Assembly: GCF_900110415.1 (NCBI RefSeq)
Contig: NZ_FODR01000004.1
Coordinates: 124,001 to 188,000 of the forward strand
Length of the DNA: 64,000 bases
Origin: Mucilaginibacter sp. OK283
Lineage (GTDB): Bacteria > Bacteroidota > Bacteroidia > Sphingobacteriales > Sphingobacteriaceae
Direction: 5' to 3'
Shown here: one piece after another, positions 9,050 to 19,001 of the stretch
Position numbering within the stretch: position 1 is the first letter of the stretch
Layout of the letters: the number at the start of each line of letters is the position of its first letter
Notes under the pieces: model-generated
The model's input: only the letters and a program-made list of their open reading frames with translations
What the model was told of the DNA's origin: nothing
Database searches by the model: none
Position numbers and translations under genes: made by a program

Positions 9050-12000
9050 TTAACTTCTTACAAATCCACTGAACACCCTGCAGATGGCTTTGATTTCATC
9101 CGTTCCATCTGTGATGCCTGTTTCTACCGCTTTTTTAAATATCTCTGGATCGATCCGTTCATATAATGGAGAACTATGGATCAGCAGGTCTCTTGGTTTA
9201 AAGTGAATTTTTTCGTTTTCCGGCGTCAGATAGATTCTGTCCGTATCAAATGTAAAAATCAGCTGAAGACCATACAGGTAGCCATGCACTGCATGAGCAT
9301 GTGCCTCTCCATTTGTAAAAAAAGAGATCAGTGAAAACATCCACAAGAAGATGATGTTTTCCGCAAAACGACGCTCCTTGTTGGTTTGGCTGAGCCATCC
9401 TTTGATATAATCTTCGGATAGCTTGCTCAGGTAGGTATAATCCTCTTTGACTACATGGGTTGCAATGTAGTCAAAGATTTTATATAGCAAATCGTCATTC
9501 AGGCTGTATTGCCGATCATCCAGTTCTTGGAATAGTCTGCCCAGCAGTCTGGCCGGAAATGGCAAGTCCAGGTTGAAGAGTTCTTTGAAATCATCGATCA
9601 GGTCAAGCCTTTTATAGTCATTTACCTGTTCAATTTTCCTGACGATTGCCTGCTGGTATAATGCTGAACTTTCCGGGCCCGAAATCTGGATTTCTTTAAT
9701 CATATACAAGGCGGCTCTGAAGTTTCCGTTAGACGGACTTTTGTAGAATGGCCAGCCGATTTCATCGCTTGCCTTAAGTATGATTGAGAAATCTATCTGT
9801 TCATTCCTACAAAAGCCAACCATGGCGAAAAAGAAGCTTCCCAGTTTGCCCAATTCTTTGAGTTTGTCAAGATCGGACTCGCTAAAGGTTCCATAAACCA
9901 GCGTTGACCGGATATAATCACGAAATGAAGCCGGAATATGATCGCCGTCAAGCAGGATTTTTATAGTGCGTTCCGGCGAAATGTTTTTGATTAGGCTTGA
10001 TTTGGCCGCCGAGAAATAATTGTAGTAATCGGGTATGCGTTCGGAACTTTCAGGTTGCTCTATAATGTCATTGATCCTGTAGAACAATGAGCAGGCAGTT
10101 TCCCTTTCGCACTTATATGACTCCAGAACGCCTTTGAGTGCTTCAACGGGAAGTGTTCCAAACTCATTCGCCATTAGTGCGATCTGCGGATACACCGAGT
10201 TTTTGTTTTCCGAAACGATAGGATAGGTGAGAAACTCCGTGCATGCATCACCAGCTTTAGCTACGATTTCTGTAAACTCCTTCCGCTTGCTTAAAGATTT
10301 TATCCAGCGGTAGGCAAATTCAACGTCGTATATGCTGGCATGCCTGCCTTCGAAGATCAGGGTTTTCAGCAACGGTAGCCAGTTATCATAGTCTTTTTGA
10401 AGAACGCTGTAATACAGGTAAAGCAATGGTTTTCTTCGGTTGATCTTTTCGAATTCCATAGCATAATCTGTAAGAGCTTTCGTAAAATCTTCATCTGCGA
10501 AGTTCTCCTTGATCGATTGTCGCTGATTGTAAAGCGACCTGGAATATTCTTCATGATATAATGTAAACACCTTTGCTTTTTGACCAGGTGTGAGCTTTTT
10601 TGTATGATATGCAAAAAGGATACTGGCAGCTTCCATTTCTTCTTTCCTGTTAGGGGACTCCAGGGATGCTATAAGGCGTGGGAGAAACTGGTCTTCCCGG
10701 CTCAGTTCTTTGATACCATCGGAGCCGGAGATCTCCCAGGAATTGTCTAGGTATCCTCCTTCCCCGACAAGTCCTTCCAGTAGCTCATTTCTTTGTTCCG
10801 CTGACAGCGGATAATTTTGATGATAAAGTATAAAAAGCGCGTAATATTTGGATATGGCGGGAAGATCAGGCAGCAGTTCAGCTACAAACTGTAATGTCTT
10901 TCTGCTGAAATTAAGCTTCATACAAAACCTTAACCATTGTCTGTCGTCTCTTAACCGTGAATGTGCTGACCGGATAGTAATTTCCAGGTCTTTGGTTGCA
11001 TTTTCCGGGAAGCAAACCAGTAATATCGCGCTGGCATTGAATTTTAACCGAAAATCGAGCTGTGCTGTTGCCTGTCTTAAAAATTCGCCATAGATAGGCT
11101 TTTCCCTGATTAGATCCTTAAAGGCGTCGCGAAGTTCAGGATACCTGCTTAGAAAAGCATATTCTGGTAAATGGGTAACAACGTATAAAAAATAATTTCT
11201 GTGAACGGAATCGCTGCCGAGGAGTAATCTTAGGAAATAGAACAGGAACAGTTCAGAGATTTCTTCATTCTTTCTGAAAGGTATCCTTTTCATCAGCAGG
11301 TCAAAATCCACATCCATTTTAATGAAAAGGATATCATTTAAAATATCCCTTCTTTTAGGCGACCTGAAATTCGTCCAGGCCGTTTTCTGCATAATGGGAA
11401 AAGCGATGAGGTAGAAATTTGAGAAACCGAAGTACTCATGCAGTATAATGGCAGCGTGATCTGCGGTTTGTTCCATGTTGAGCGAACAAAAGACTAGGTA
11501 AGATTTGAGTTCCCGGATGCCAATCCTGGAGCTGAGCTGCCGAAATAAAAGCTGATCGCCTTCGGCAATTGCAATGATCGCTGCATTTAAAATACTGTCG
11601 CTTATTTCCCCGTCATTTATTTTAAACCATAAGCTGATTACTGAGTTCTTATGTCGGCTGTCCTTGGCGCAGACAATCTCCAGGCCGTCGGAAATGAATT
11701 TAAGGTTTCCTGCTTCGATTTCCGCGGTGATCAGCGCAGTAGCTTTGCTGTGCAGCAACCGGTCTTGCAATGCTTCCGTAAATAGACGGCCTTTTTCGTC
11801 GGCATCAAATATTTCCGGCACGACCAATGAAAAAACGGAAAATATCCTGCCGCAGAAAAATGTCATCGCCGCCCGGTGAAAAGGAATAATTCCGCTGATC
11901 AGGTTTCTTTCCGTTTCGGTTGGCTGGAAAGACCTAATCGCAAAATAGTTCTTTAAGACATTGTAAATAATGCTTTCATCACCATGAATTACAGGTTGCG

Positions 12001-14401
12001 AAGGGGCAAGGTATTCTTTGTAAAACCAGGCGAATCCCGCCGCTCCGGCCAGGTGGAGCACATCGGCGATTACAAATGGCGAAAATGAATCCGGTGAGTC
12101 GAACAGCCCCGGCCCATCTTTCCAGAAATAGAGCGGCCTGAAGTCAAGCGTATCCATTTTTTGTATATACAAGTTTGCTATTTCGCTGTCCTTGGATTCT
12201 GAGATCATACTGGCCATCACCGGAGTGTTTTCTTCATAGATCAGCATATCAGTAATGCAGCGGCTCAAAAATGGCCTCATTTCACTGGTATAACCTCTTA
12301 GGCGGTTCAGAGCAATGGCAAATGAAAGCGAACGCCAGTTGGTTTCGTCTATTTCATAGCTGAACGGCGGGGTTCTTATTTTTTCCGCAACAGAGATCGC
12401 ATAAGCAACTTCGAACAGCGGCTGCGACGTAAAAGAGTAAAAGTCCCCGGCCTGCTGCAAGAATACATTTTTATAAAAAGCTATGGCTTCTGTAACCACG
12501 ATATTCTTGTTTGGCCCCTCGGCGACGTATAACTGGATCGTTTCAAACAGCTTTCTTTCATGGATCAGCTGCTTTCCTGATCCGGCGATTTCGAATGCGA
12601 CAGCCGCAATGATCGCTTCCCGCTGGTAAACCTGTGGGTAACCGAAAAAAAAATGCGGGTAGCTTTGCTTCAGGTCTGCAACATCCCAGTCCAGTCTTTT
12701 CACAAGGATTTTATACATCAGTGTACCTAATGTTTCTTCCCCATGCTGCTCAGTCAGATAATCCCTGATCAAGCAGATGATCAGCGGCGTTTTGGCAATG
12801 CTGTGCAAATCTTTCCGGGTTTTGAGAAAGAGTAGCCTGCTTCTGGTGTCGTTTTCGCTTTCATCGAGGTTGAGCCCGGCATTCATCGCTTCGTTTTTCA
12901 GGATTTCATACACTTCCGCTTCGGACAGATCGATGGTTGTCAGGCAGTTCCATTCATTGTAATTAATGATTGACTGGAGTTCCAACGGGCGCCCGGTAAC
13001 AATGATCGCTATGTTTGCATGATCATGACTGGTCTTTTGTAAGTGACCCAGCAGTAATCGTGCTTCCCGAATATCTAATTCATCCAGGCCATCAATGATG
13101 ATGTCGAAGCTGGCCTGGCTAAGCAGCAGTTGTCCAAAGTTGAATCTGTCCTTTCCCGTATTCAGATTCTGGATCACAAATTTTTCTACTGCCTCAAACG
13201 CGCTAGTATAATCGATTGTGATACTGCCTTTTAAAAAGGTTACTGGGATTAGCAGGCTCAGATGTCCCGCCTGGTTCTGACTGGCAGCATAACTGGCAAT
13301 GATACTGCTTTTGCCGCTGCCGATTTCTCCGAAAAGAAAGGTGGGTTTGCTGCCATCGATAAAAGATTTAATATCCCCAACCTGTACCTGCATGTTATCT
13401 AGGGCCGCGGCACCGCCTTCGCGAAGTTCACCAGTGGTGATCCTGACCTCTCGAGAATGCTGTTTAACTTTTCTCGTTAAAAAAATAGGCTGATTCCTGT
13501 GTGGCACTAGAGCGTTATACTTTACCTTGATCGAAGACAAGGCGAACGACTCCGCCTTTTTTCGGAGGAAAGAATGATCTTCTTCTAAGAACTGGTAAAC
13601 CTTATCCGGTATTTGGTTGCTCTGAATCTTGTAAAAGATCAATTCTATATCTTTGTCCGTCAGAAACCTTTGCGTCAAATCATCTGTGTATTGGTTAAAC
13701 TCCAGTTTTTCAAATAACCAGGCCCTTACAAAACCTTCTCTGCCATTCAGGTTTATTCCTTTCAGTTGCGCGTACTGCTGAATTGCTGCGGTAACTGCGT
13801 CCTGGATTTGCTGATAACGAGGCTGATCGAACTGCCAGCTGATCCTATGCAGGAAAGTTTCCCATTCTGCTGTCGACCATTGCGATAATGTTAAATAATG
13901 GTGATTATGCCCCTTGTATTGTAGCTTATATTCATCCAATAGAATTAATTGCACTGCCTGCAAAAGCAGGTCATCCGAGAAATCTTTCCTGGCAAGGGAT
14001 TCGATGATGGAATCAGCGGGAAGCGTTATTTGAAGAGATTCCACGCGTGCAGACTCGGTCTCTTTAGCGATGCTGTTCGTTGCGTAAAAGTTAAAGTAAA
14101 CATTTGGACTTTGGCCAACGGTATCGCTGAGCCAGTAATCCAGAAAATAGACTAGGGTATTCAGAACAGGCTTGCTAAAAAAAGAAAAATTCTTTGAACT
14201 ATAGCTTTTGTCTTCCTCGATGAGTTTTTGTCTGTCGCTGTACACATAAACATCGCCGTTAAACTCGATTGCCGTGTGTATCTGCGCATTGGGGTTACTA
14301 ATCACCGTTTCGAATATGATTTTTAACGCCCTTAATTTTTGAAGGGTTATTCCTTTTATTTGTGCAGATGCTTCTCTTTTAATCGCTATGGTACCGGACA
14401 T
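9050..14401 (-). CDS. Avs-like NACHT STAND NTPase with putative PD-(D/E)xK N-terminal domain and long helical C-terminus
   Basis: 1783 aa. A NACHT-type P-loop domain occupies roughly residues 340-650: Walker A GEIGSGKS at 358-365, Walker B DIIIDGLDELD at about 433-443, and a sensor-like IIVTGRP shortly after. The N-terminus has an E46…D50-V-Y-V…E63-D-K65 pattern compatible with a PD-(D/E)xK nuclease of the Cap4/DUF4297 or Mrr kind. About 1100 C-terminal residues are helical and repeat-like, as expected of a ligand-sensing arm. Known Avs proteins have this order (effector, NTPase, sensor repeats) and about this length; they recognise phage terminase or portal and then cut DNA. Cytoplasmic, presumed antiphage. 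Start ATG at 14401; no partner gene overlaps. Confidence 0.72.
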   Translation of the reverse strand: MSGTIAIKREASAQIKGITLQKLRALKIIFETVISNPNAQIHTAIEFNGDVYVYSDRQKLIEEDKSYSSKNFSFFSKPVLNTLVYFLDYWLSDTVGQSPNVYFNFYATNSIAKETESARVESLQITLPADSIIESLARKDFSDDLLLQAVQLILLDEYKLQYKGHNHHYLTLSQWSTAEWETFLHRISWQFDQPRYQQIQDAVTAAIQQYAQLKGINLNGREGFVRAWLFEKLEFNQYTDDLTQRFLTDKDIELIFYKIQSNQIPDKVYQFLEEDHSFLRKKAESFALSSIKVKYNALVPHRNQPIFLTRKVKQHSREVRITTGELREGGAAALDNMQVQVGDIKSFIDGSKPTFLFGEIGSGKSSIIASYAASQNQAGHLSLLIPVTFLKGSITIDYTSAFEAVEKFVIQNLNTGKDRFNFGQLLLSQASFDIIIDGLDELDIREARLLLGHLQKTSHDHANIAIIVTGRPLELQSIINYNEWNCLTTIDLSEAEVYEILKNEAMNAGLNLDESENDTRSRLLFLKTRKDLHSIAKTPLIICLIRDYLTEQHGEETLGTLMYKILVKRLDWDVADLKQSYPHFFFGYPQVYQREAIIAAVAFEIAGSGKQLIHERKLFETIQLYVAEGPNKNIVVTEAIAFYKNVFLQQAGDFYSFTSQPLFEVAYAISVAEKIRTPPFSYEIDETNWRSLSFAIALNRLRGYTSEMRPFLSRCITDMLIYEENTPVMASMISESKDSEIANLYIQKMDTLDFRPLYFWKDGPGLFDSPDSFSPFVIADVLHLAGAAGFAWFYKEYLAPSQPVIHGDESIIYNVLKNYFAIRSFQPTETERNLISGIIPFHRAAMTFFCGRIFSVFSLVVPEIFDADEKGRLFTEALQDRLLHSKATALITAEIEAGNLKFISDGLEIVCAKDSRHKNSVISLWFKINDGEISDSILNAAIIAIAEGDQLLFRQLSSRIGIRELKSYLVFCSLNMEQTADHAAIILHEYFGFSNFYLIAFPIMQKTAWTNFRSPKRRDILNDILFIKMDVDFDLLMKRIPFRKNEEISELFLFYFLRLLLGSDSVHRNYFLYVVTHLPEYAFLSRYPELRDAFKDLIREKPIYGEFLRQATAQLDFRLKFNASAILLVCFPENATKDLEITIRSAHSRLRDDRQWLRFCMKLNFSRKTLQFVAELLPDLPAISKYYALFILYHQNYPLSAEQRNELLEGLVGEGGYLDNSWEISGSDGIKELSREDQFLPRLIASLESPNRKEEMEAASILFAYHTKKLTPGQKAKVFTLYHEEYSRSLYNQRQSIKENFADEDFTKALTDYAMEFEKINRRKPLLYLYYSVLQKDYDNWLPLLKTLIFEGRHASIYDVEFAYRWIKSLSKRKEFTEIVAKAGDACTEFLTYPIVSENKNSVYPQIALMANEFGTLPVEALKGVLESYKCERETACSLFYRINDIIEQPESSERIPDYYNYFSAAKSSLIKNISPERTIKILLDGDHIPASFRDYIRSTLVYGTFSESDLDKLKELGKLGSFFFAMVGFCRNEQIDFSIILKASDEIGWPFYKSPSNGNFRAALYMIKEIQISGPESSALYQQAIVRKIEQVNDYKRLDLIDDFKELFNLDLPFPARLLGRLFQELDDRQYSLNDDLLYKIFDYIATHVVKEDYTYLSKLSEDYIKGWLSQTNKERRFAENIIFLWMFSLISFFTNGEAHAHAVHGYLYGLQLIFTFDTDRIYLTPENEKIHFKPRDLLIHSSPLYERIDPEIFKKAVETGITDGTDEIKAICRVFSGFVRS

Positions 14402-14928
14402 AACTGTGAATATACAAAGTCCTATCTAATATTTATGGTAAATAAGTAGAGCGATTACAGGACGTTTAATGTCAGTTAAATAAATTCACGGGTTGTTTTT
14501 TCGAGTTTAATATATTTTCAACAAAGACGTTTCTATTAATTTTAATAGTTTCAATTCTGCTATTTAATTCGTGATAAAGGCATCGGAAGTTAAGGCGGGC
14601 TGCCATTGCTTTTTTCTCCGCCCCTGCGTAATTTTATAAAGGATATCATCGTAAGCCGGATAGGTGAGAAGCTACTGACGAGATAGATATTTGTGGTACA
14701 TTCTTATTGAATAAAACATACCAGGAATTGACTTATAGCCATGAAGTTGCCATCTCTTTCTCACCTGAAACCAAGAGATATTTGACGACCCGTACTACAA
14801 CATGCTAGGTTTTAAAGATGGGTTCTTATAGGATAGCAAACGGAAAAGGAGACCTTTAATCAGTAGCTCAATTAATGGCTGGAGAACTTGATCCGGGAAA
14901 TTATATAATGTATAAAAGGGGCCGGCAA
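14402..14928. other. Intergenic region, no gene seen
   Basis: 527 bases between the NACHT gene and the next minus-strand gene. It is AT-rich near 14420-14580, where the NACHT promoter should lie on the minus strand. Interrupted frames around 14740-14900 resemble coding sequence only weakly and may be the remains of a lost gene. No RNA gene or clear terminator was seen. Confidence 0.45.
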
Positions 14929-16683
14929 TTAGTCGTCATCAAATACCTCTTTTAGCAGGTATAGCTTTGCTAGGTTATCTTTTTCCCTGACCTTAAATTC
15001 ATCGAGCGACTTGTTTATTCCCAGCGGGCAATTAGGCATATGGGCTTTATAGGTTTCGACAAATTGCTTCATTTTATAAAGCTCACTATAGTCCTCTTCA
15101 AATAGGAATTTTTTTGGGCCAAGCACCTGTTGAATGTGCGCTATGTCTGTTTTTAATTTTTTTAATGACATCAGTTGAATGTTCAGATGCTCACCAGTCT
15201 CCTTCGCGGCTGATTTGATTTTCTTAAACATGTTCTTAGTCGCAGGACTGAAGGTTGAATTAATGATACCTGAAAAATATTCCAGGCGACCGGAGGGCGC
15301 TAATTGCTTTTTTTCAAACTGATCCCAGAGCGCCATGATTTGCTGCAGGTTGGTATCGCCAGGATGCTTTTTTTGCCTGTTACGTAAGCTGGCCACCAAA
15401 TTTATCAGATAGTTAAAATGATTCAGGGTAGTCAATTTTTCTATAGGCTCATTCCTGAGTATATTTTGTAGCCTAAGTTGGGGGTCCTCCAATTCGTCGA
15501 AAACAAGCAGTAAATAGTGCAAATCATATAACAAATCATAAGCTATATACTTAAAGTCACGTCCCAGCGTAGCTCCGGAATGAAGGAAACTGTTTCTGAG
15601 CCTGGGTAAATGGTATTCGAAATAATCAAAATTTCTGGTTTCGTAATTGAAATGAGGTCTCAGTGCCAATGCCTTTGTTGAAAGCGAACTGAAATTTTGG
15701 TTGGGTTTTATAATTCTTAGGATATCTGAAAATATACCTTCAACCTGTGTCAAGGCTAAAGCCGTGAATGCGATCCAAAAGCCCCCGTCCATCAGCTGCT
15801 TTAGTTCGTTGAATGCCGGAAGGCGATGGACAATTCCGGGTAACGCCGGTACATATTTATTAAATAACTGCTCAAACACAGTTGAATGGGGTAGCATCGA
15901 TCTCAGTTCCTCATAAAACGCAGCTTTGTTGCCACTTGCGTATGTGGCTTCCATTCGCGGTATATCTTTTGTATAGGCTGCCATCAGCCTGTGCCTGCAC
16001 ACATCTATCTTTTCGTCGTCGAAATACTCAATGTTATCGTATTGCAAATACCGATAAGGTTTAGTCCATCGGGATTCGTACCAACGTCCTGTTTGCTCAT
16101 CCCAACCAGGGGATAGCAGTGCTTTAAGCAGCGCTCTGTTCTCCAATTCCTCCACCAGGTATTTGTTGATCGAATCTCTTTCACCAAGGCAGCGCTGGTA
16201 AAAATCAATTTTGATTTTAGATTCGTGGGTCGGCCTGCGTTGACCGGTAGCGATAAAATTGGTCACATGCGGATTTTTCTCATATTTAAGTATAAGCGAA
16301 TCTAGTTCCTGCAAGTTTGTCCTCACGTTTTGTTCTACTTCAGGGAGTATAGTTGCCGGCAGTTTACGAAACCCTATGATGTTGGCCACGAAATGAGGAA
16401 TCGGGTCGATGGGGGAGCCGCCGTTCCGCACAGAATCAATTTTTAAGTTAATATAAATACCAGCACGAGTAAGAATTTTTACTGCACGCTGTCTTATAAT
16501 TGTTTCTTCGGTCAATTCTAAAGAACCTGCGAAATTGAATTCTTTAAGCGCGAAGTAGACCATTTTGAGATAATCTGTTCCCAAGAGAATTTCACGAGGT
16601 ATCGCACCGACCAACCTGTCACTCATTTTTCGATGGCTACCGTAAGTGCTATTAATATCCTTAAGTTTTAATTTATGGCTCAC
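14929..16683 (-). CDS. Large HEPN-like protein (putative RNase)
   Basis: 584 aa, no known full-length match. Near residue 363 it has LRNSFLHSG, i.e. R363-N364-x3-H368, the catalytic RNxxxH motif of HEPN RNases. Upstream, a long helix with VEGIFSDILR (a conserved acidic position in HEPN helices) and downstream YDLLYDLHYLL fit the four-helix HEPN fold. The remaining sequence is mostly helical, charged and unrecognised. HEPN proteins in accessory DNA are usually toxins or abortive-infection effectors. A second HEPN-motif protein lies 74 bp upstream on the same strand (16758-17414), so the pair may act together. Start ATG at 16683; no membrane segments. Confidence 0.6.
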   Translation of the reverse strand: MSHKLKLKDINSTYGSHRKMSDRLVGAIPREILLGTDYLKMVYFALKEFNFAGSLELTEETIIRQRAVKILTRAGIYINLKIDSVRNGGSPIDPIPHFVANIIGFRKLPATILPEVEQNVRTNLQELDSLILKYEKNPHVTNFIATGQRRPTHESKIKIDFYQRCLGERDSINKYLVEELENRALLKALLSPGWDEQTGRWYESRWTKPYRYLQYDNIEYFDDEKIDVCRHRLMAAYTKDIPRMEATYASGNKAAFYEELRSMLPHSTVFEQLFNKYVPALPGIVHRLPAFNELKQLMDGGFWIAFTALALTQVEGIFSDILRIIKPNQNFSSLSTKALALRPHFNYETRNFDYFEYHLPRLRNSFLHSGATLGRDFKYIAYDLLYDLHYLLLVFDELEDPQLRLQNILRNEPIEKLTTLNHFNYLINLVASLRNRQKKHPGDTNLQQIMALWDQFEKKQLAPSGRLEYFSGIINSTFSPATKNMFKKIKSAAKETGEHLNIQLMSLKKLKTDIAHIQQVLGPKKFLFEEDYSELYKMKQFVETYKAHMPNCPLGINKSLDEFKVREKDNLAKLYLLKEVFDDD

Positions 16684-16757
16684 TTTTTAAAATAACGAAC
16701 TGTTAAGTTTAATTTCATGTATCTGACAGTTTGGTGTTTCTGCGAAAGTATAATCGC

Positions 16758-17414
16758 TCAAATTAATGCGATTACCTCATCTGTAAAATCGTATTCTTTG
16801 TGTTGCTGCTTGGTTTTCTCCAATATTCTTTTCACAAACAAAAGCTCATCTTGTGTAAACTCTTTGTAATCTGTGAAATTCTTTATGAGAAATTGAAGTT
16901 TTTTTGATTTAGTCAATACACCAACCTCGTCTGTGATTTTTTCAAACATTCTCATTAAAATAGCCCCGCAGGTCATTTCCAGGTCGTCTAAAAACAATGG
17001 GAACATCAACCTGACATTTTCTTCGTTATACTGGTAATTTTCAATTTTACTTTTATAACGGTTTTCGAAGAATTTTTTTAAGCTTTTATCTTTTTCCGGT
17101 TCAAGGCAGTCATAAATAGAATTGATTTCCTGGCGATGAGCAAACTTGTTCCTGATCTCGGAGAATTTGATCAGAATTTCGGCTTCTTCTTTACTGACCC
17201 CTTCTAAGTCCAAAAATAGATTTAGTTTGGCGTTAAAGGGTAATGCTTTGGATGTATTTCCGAATGATCTGGTTAAATGCGGGTCTTTTAATCCAAGCAA
17301 CCTGGCTAAACACATGCCGATCAGGTCCTCCATTCTTACGGCTACGGCTATAACTATTCCCCTATCAGGGGAAGGGGTTTCGTCTCTGAAATGCACCTCG
17401 AAAATATCTTCCAT
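16758..17414 (-). CDS. MltR/DUF4145-like protein with HEPN RNxxxH motif
   Basis: 218 aa. The sequence EIRNKFAHRQE contains R88-N89-x3-H93, again the HEPN motif. The opening segment (…RGIVIAVAVRMEDLIGMCLARLL…) followed by FNAKLNLFLDLEG resembles the MltR (mannitol operon repressor) family, whose members are helical bundles related to HEPN/DUF4145. Many such proteins are found in defence islands rather than beside mannitol genes, and no mannitol gene is present here. It is upstream of the 584-aa HEPN protein on the same strand with a 74-bp gap, so co-expression is likely. Function could be RNase, antitoxin or regulator. Confidence 0.6.
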   Translation of the reverse strand: MEDIFEVHFRDETPSPDRGIVIAVAVRMEDLIGMCLARLLGLKDPHLTRSFGNTSKALPFNAKLNLFLDLEGVSKEEAEILIKFSEIRNKFAHRQEINSIYDCLEPEKDKSLKKFFENRYKSKIENYQYNEENVRLMFPLFLDDLEMTCGAILMRMFEKITDEVGVLTKSKKLQFLIKNFTDYKEFTQDELLFVKRILEKTKQQHKEYDFTDEVIALI

Positions 17415-17840
17415 TCTTAATTATTGGCACCAATATAGTTTAATTAATAAGAGAGCTCTTATGCCGCACCCTTATATAACGACAAATAACCCCGTTGTAT
17501 GCGCAGTCTATCTGCGTGGTTAAAAATAAGGTGATTTTTTATGAAGTATAGCACTTGTAATATAATGTGACTGGCGGTTACGCGGACTTCAGGTCGAAAG
17601 GCTAAGCCTTTCACAAGTCTGCAAAACGAATGTCCATGTTTAGTGCCAAGTCCTTATTCTCATTGGCAGATTCTATGAAGTGCTCCGGTGGGCTCGGGCA
17701 AATCACACTTCTCTTTTTTGACTTTTCCATCAGTAATAAGCTGATTTTTTTCTAAAATTCGTTTGGAGCATTGTACAATAAGTTACCCGCGGCGAACGGG
17801 GTAAGATAAATGCAAGTTACACCGGTACCGAAATGTCCTT
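17415..17840. other. Intergenic region with one hairpin
   Basis: No gene seen. A perfect 7-bp stem, GAAAGGC (17596-17602) and GCCTTTC (17606-17612), lies inside a longer imperfect stem beginning GGACTT and ending AAGTCT. It could end transcription of the gene at 17841-18620, which runs toward it, but no strong T-tract follows. Confidence 0.4.
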
Positions 17841-18620
17841 TCATTCCTGTAACGCGTTAGTTTCCTCTGATTCATTCTCCAATCGGTTTGCCTCCAATAA
17901 CTTTGGCACCAAATCCTTAAGGAAACGGCTTACCTCTACGATGTCAATCTCGGTAGTCGTTGATTCAGGCAGTAGCCTAAGGTCATTGTAAGTTTTTTTA
18001 TCTGTTTTTTTTGCGATCAGAGGGATGTGAATGTGTAGCTCTTTTTGGAGGTCTTTAAGTATTTTAGGACGAAGGATGTCATTGACCATAATTTGTGGGA
18101 TAGTACTGTTTTCCGGTGGCGGGCCGGCTGCGTCGAGGATCTCCTGTATGCGCGCCATGTGGACAGTGATCCGGTATTTGCCGGTTAGCTCAAAAGCAAA
18201 AACGGGGTCAACTTCTGCCAAGTCTCTAATGATAACTTCAATATTATCCTCCAGCGCCGGAATTTCCGAATGAGTGAGTATTTGCTGCTTGAGTATTTCA
18301 GTGATGGCAACCCGAATCTCCTTAAAACCCTCGGGGGTAATATCGATATCGCGCTGAATTATTTCGTGTTCATAGGCATCCAGTAATCTGCCTAATTGCT
18401 GATCTATATCAACTTCCTTATCTATCCAGAATTTTAGTTCCAGTAAATTAAATATCAGTCGGTTGAGTTTACGGTTTTCCTGACGTTTGAGATCAGTGTT
18501 TTGATTGACGCGCACGAGGTACCAGGATAAACAACAAACAAAAATGGAGACCAGGGCAGTAATAATAGAAGTCAAATAAATCATAAGCGTATTTAGGTTA
18601 AAGCAAATATACACCGCCAT
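17841..18620 (-). CDS. Membrane-anchored helical protein of unknown function
   Basis: 259 aa. One hydrophobic segment at about residues 12-34 (IYLTSIITALVSIFVCCLSWYL) is followed by a long charged, helical cytoplasmic part. An internal Met at residue 13, just before that segment, is a reasonable alternative start. No catalytic motif was recognised. Small single-span proteins with coiled or helical tails are frequent in defence islands, but this assignment rests only on location. The stop is far (426 bp) from the HEPN pair, so it is probably a separate transcript. Confidence 0.5.
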   Translation of the reverse strand: MAVYICFNLNTLMIYLTSIITALVSIFVCCLSWYLVRVNQNTDLKRQENRKLNRLIFNLLELKFWIDKEVDIDQQLGRLLDAYEHEIIQRDIDITPEGFKEIRVAITEILKQQILTHSEIPALEDNIEVIIRDLAEVDPVFAFELTGKYRITVHMARIQEILDAAGPPPENSTIPQIMVNDILRPKILKDLQKELHIHIPLIAKKTDKKTYNDLRLLPESTTTEIDIVEVSRFLKDLVPKLLEANRLENESEETNALQE

Positions 18621-19001
18621 TGCCCGGATTTATCAATAGCTCTGTTATTCTGGGAAATATATTTTCCTGATATGTTTGCCTTAGCACAACTAATAAAAGA
18701 TCATTTCAAAGCTTTAAGAGCCTGCCTGATACTCGAGCAACTGCATTTGGTATTGGATATTAAAACAAAGTATAGAGCTATCTTCTGTCTGAATGCAAAG
18801 ATCTTTCCCCTTTCCTAGTAAATGAAGGCATTAGGCAATCAAAATGTACTTTCTGATTTTTTATATATTATGCGAACAAGTAATAATTTATTCGATTTAG
18901 TTATGGAAATAAGTATTTGAGAAAGCTATAATTGTATGGTTCTGGTTCTCCAGGAGGAGCATAGCAATACATGATCTGTTAACAATTTTTTAAATTAATC
19001 T
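18621..19001. other. Intergenic region between divergent genes
   Basis: About 380 AT-rich bases between a minus-strand gene (start 18620) and a plus-strand gene (start 19002). It should hold both promoters. No TAnnTTTG element with a convincing -33 partner was found, and no RNA gene or repeat. Confidence 0.4.
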
